Source of the DNA: DAIOEK01 sp964600595
GTDB taxonomy: Bacteria; Chloroflexota; Anaerolineae; Anaerolineales; Anaerolineaceae
Reading direction: 5' to 3'
NCBI GenBank assembly: GCA_964600595.1
Contig: CAZRKL010000143.1
Span: forward strand, 1 to 6,562
DNA: 6,562 bases
The notes beneath the pieces were generated by a model, which worked only from the letters and a program-made list of their open reading frames with translations, searched no databases and was not told the DNA's origin. Every line of letters starts with the position of its first letter. Within the stretch, counting starts at the first letter, position 1. A program made the position numbers and the translations under genes. Positions 5,826-6,562 of this stretch are shown here, piece after piece.

Positions 5826-6562
5826 GAGTAGCATCCTGTTTAGTCTGGGTAAAATGATCTCAATGCCTTCGTGGAATATACATGTAGCATCCTGATCTAA
5901 AAATGTCGGGCTGTAATTGATGATGATAATCTTGGCGCCCTGCCTGATGGCTTGCTGGGGGATGGAGGAAGCGGGGATTACTTCTAATGAAGATCCGGCA
6001 ATGATCATCAGATCACATTCCTGGCTAATTTTGTCAGCATCCTGCCAGGCTTTCATGGGTAGTAATTCTTCAAATAACGTAATGCCTGGTTTTATGATCC
6101 CTTTGCATCTGCTGCATGTGGGAATTTGACCAGTTTCTATGAATTTTGGTAAATACTTATCTGCTTTGATTGATTGATGACAATGGGAGCAAGTTGCAGT
6201 GTGTATTGATCCATGAAGTTCAATCACTTCTTTTGATCCAGATTTTTGATGCAGACCATCTATGTTTTGGGTGACGACTGCCTTGATAATTCCCCTCTCC
6301 TCCATTTGGGCAGCAGCAATGTGCCCTTCATTGGGTTTGGCAGAATACATTGTTTTTGCCAGAGGATGCAGCCAGTGAAAAAACTTTTCTGGTGTTTGTG
6401 CAAATGTGGATAAAGACGCGCACTCCATTGGGTTATCCTGATTCCATAAACCCGTTTTGGGGCTTCGAAAATCCGGGATTCCTGATGGGGTAGAAAAACC
6501 GGCACCGGAAAAAAGAACTGCCAGACTTGCCTGTTGCAATAAACTGGCAGCTACATCCAGGG
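5823..6562 (-). CDS. Sir2-family NAD-dependent protein deacetylase, 5' end beyond window
   Basis: A sirtuin that removes acyl groups from protein lysines using NAD, cytosolic. 245 residues are visible. The frame stays open to the right edge; the TTG at 6539 is an internal leucine, because the 7 residues before it (LDVAASL) continue the normal first helix. Probably only about 5-10 residues are missing. Numbering visible residues from 6560: the NAD-binding GAGFS (19-23) and PDFRS (29-33), TQNIDGLH (97-104), catalytic His116 in ELHGS, zinc ligands Cys124/Cys127 and Cys149/Cys152, GSSLEVIPA (189-197), and IIINYSP (211-217) for the adenosine end. The FGE motif reads FEE (163-165), a variant I believe occurs in other sirtuins. 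The segment FFHWLHPLAKTMYSAKPNEGH lacks the Tyr/Arg pair of CobB/SIRT5-type desuccinylases, so plain deacetylation (Sir2Tm-like) is more likely. It ends one base into the kinase gene, and its promoter is outside the window. Confidence 0.94.
   Translation of the reverse strand, partial: LDVAASLLQQASLAVLFSGAGFSTPSGIPDFRSPKTGLWNQDNPMECASLSTFAQTPEKFFHWLHPLAKTMYSAKPNEGHIAAAQMEERGIIKAVVTQNIDGLHQKSGSKEVIELHGSIHTATCSHCHQSIKADKYLPKFIETGQIPTCSRCKGIIKPGITLFEELLPMKAWQDADKISQECDLMIIAGSSLEVIPASSIPQQAIRQGAKIIIINYSPTFLDQDATCIFHEGIEIILPRLNRMLL

Noticed and set aside
6163..6230. Cys-x2-Cys pairs in the sirtuin as a separate zinc-finger DNA-binding domain
   Set aside because: The spacing and position are those of the structural zinc site found within sirtuins themselves.
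6537..6539. TTG as start codon of the sirtuin
   Set aside because: The frame is open to the window edge and the preceding codons (LDVAASL) continue the first helix of the sirtuin fold, so TTG is internal leucine and the gene is cut by the window.

Overview
The window is a compact stretch of bacterial chromosome with six protein-coding genes and almost no spare DNA. The largest gap is the 91 bp between two divergent genes. There is no mobile element, CRISPR array, tRNA, rRNA or recognisable phage sequence. Composition is moderately AT-rich by eye. The style of the soluble GAF histidine kinase, the S41 protease, the SDT1-like nucleotidase and the sirtuin fits an anaerobic Chloroflexota (Anaerolineae-like) genome. 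That placement is inference from protein style, not a search result.

Layout, left to right. (1) 60-581 (+): GyrI-like small-molecule-binding domain protein with a strong ribosome binding site; its last codons and stop lie inside a perfect 10-bp hairpin. (2) Converging on it, a three-gene minus-strand unit reads from 2808 down to 610. It encodes a HAD pyrimidine 5'-nucleotidase-like phosphatase, an 89-residue single-pass membrane protein starting 2 nt after it, and a membrane-anchored S41 (CtpA-type) PDZ protease. (3) Diverging from the phosphatase, mutL (2900-4630, +) encodes a MutL with the endonuclease motif. (4) mutL converges on a minus-strand pair: a sirtuin, cut by the right edge of the window, and a soluble GAF histidine kinase. 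The pair overlaps in TAATG. mutL and the kinase share one CTAG palindrome as both their stop codons.

How the genes may work together. mutL supplies the mismatch repair nicking/ATPase protein. The phosphatase, which shares the 91-bp promoter region with mutL, may remove nucleotides or damaged pyrimidine nucleotides. The small membrane protein and the S41 protease probably act together at the inner face and outside of the membrane. The sirtuin and kinase are translationally coupled, suggesting an NAD-responsive deacetylase made alongside an orphan cytosolic sensor kinase. These functional links are inference from gene order.

No clearly new system is visible. The most interesting signals are regulatory. 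Both divergent genes have a good -10 hexamer exactly 6 nt upstream of the ATG, which would give leaderless mRNAs. An imperfect dyad covers one of these promoters. There is also the coding hairpin at 557-581 and the sirtuin/kinase coupling.
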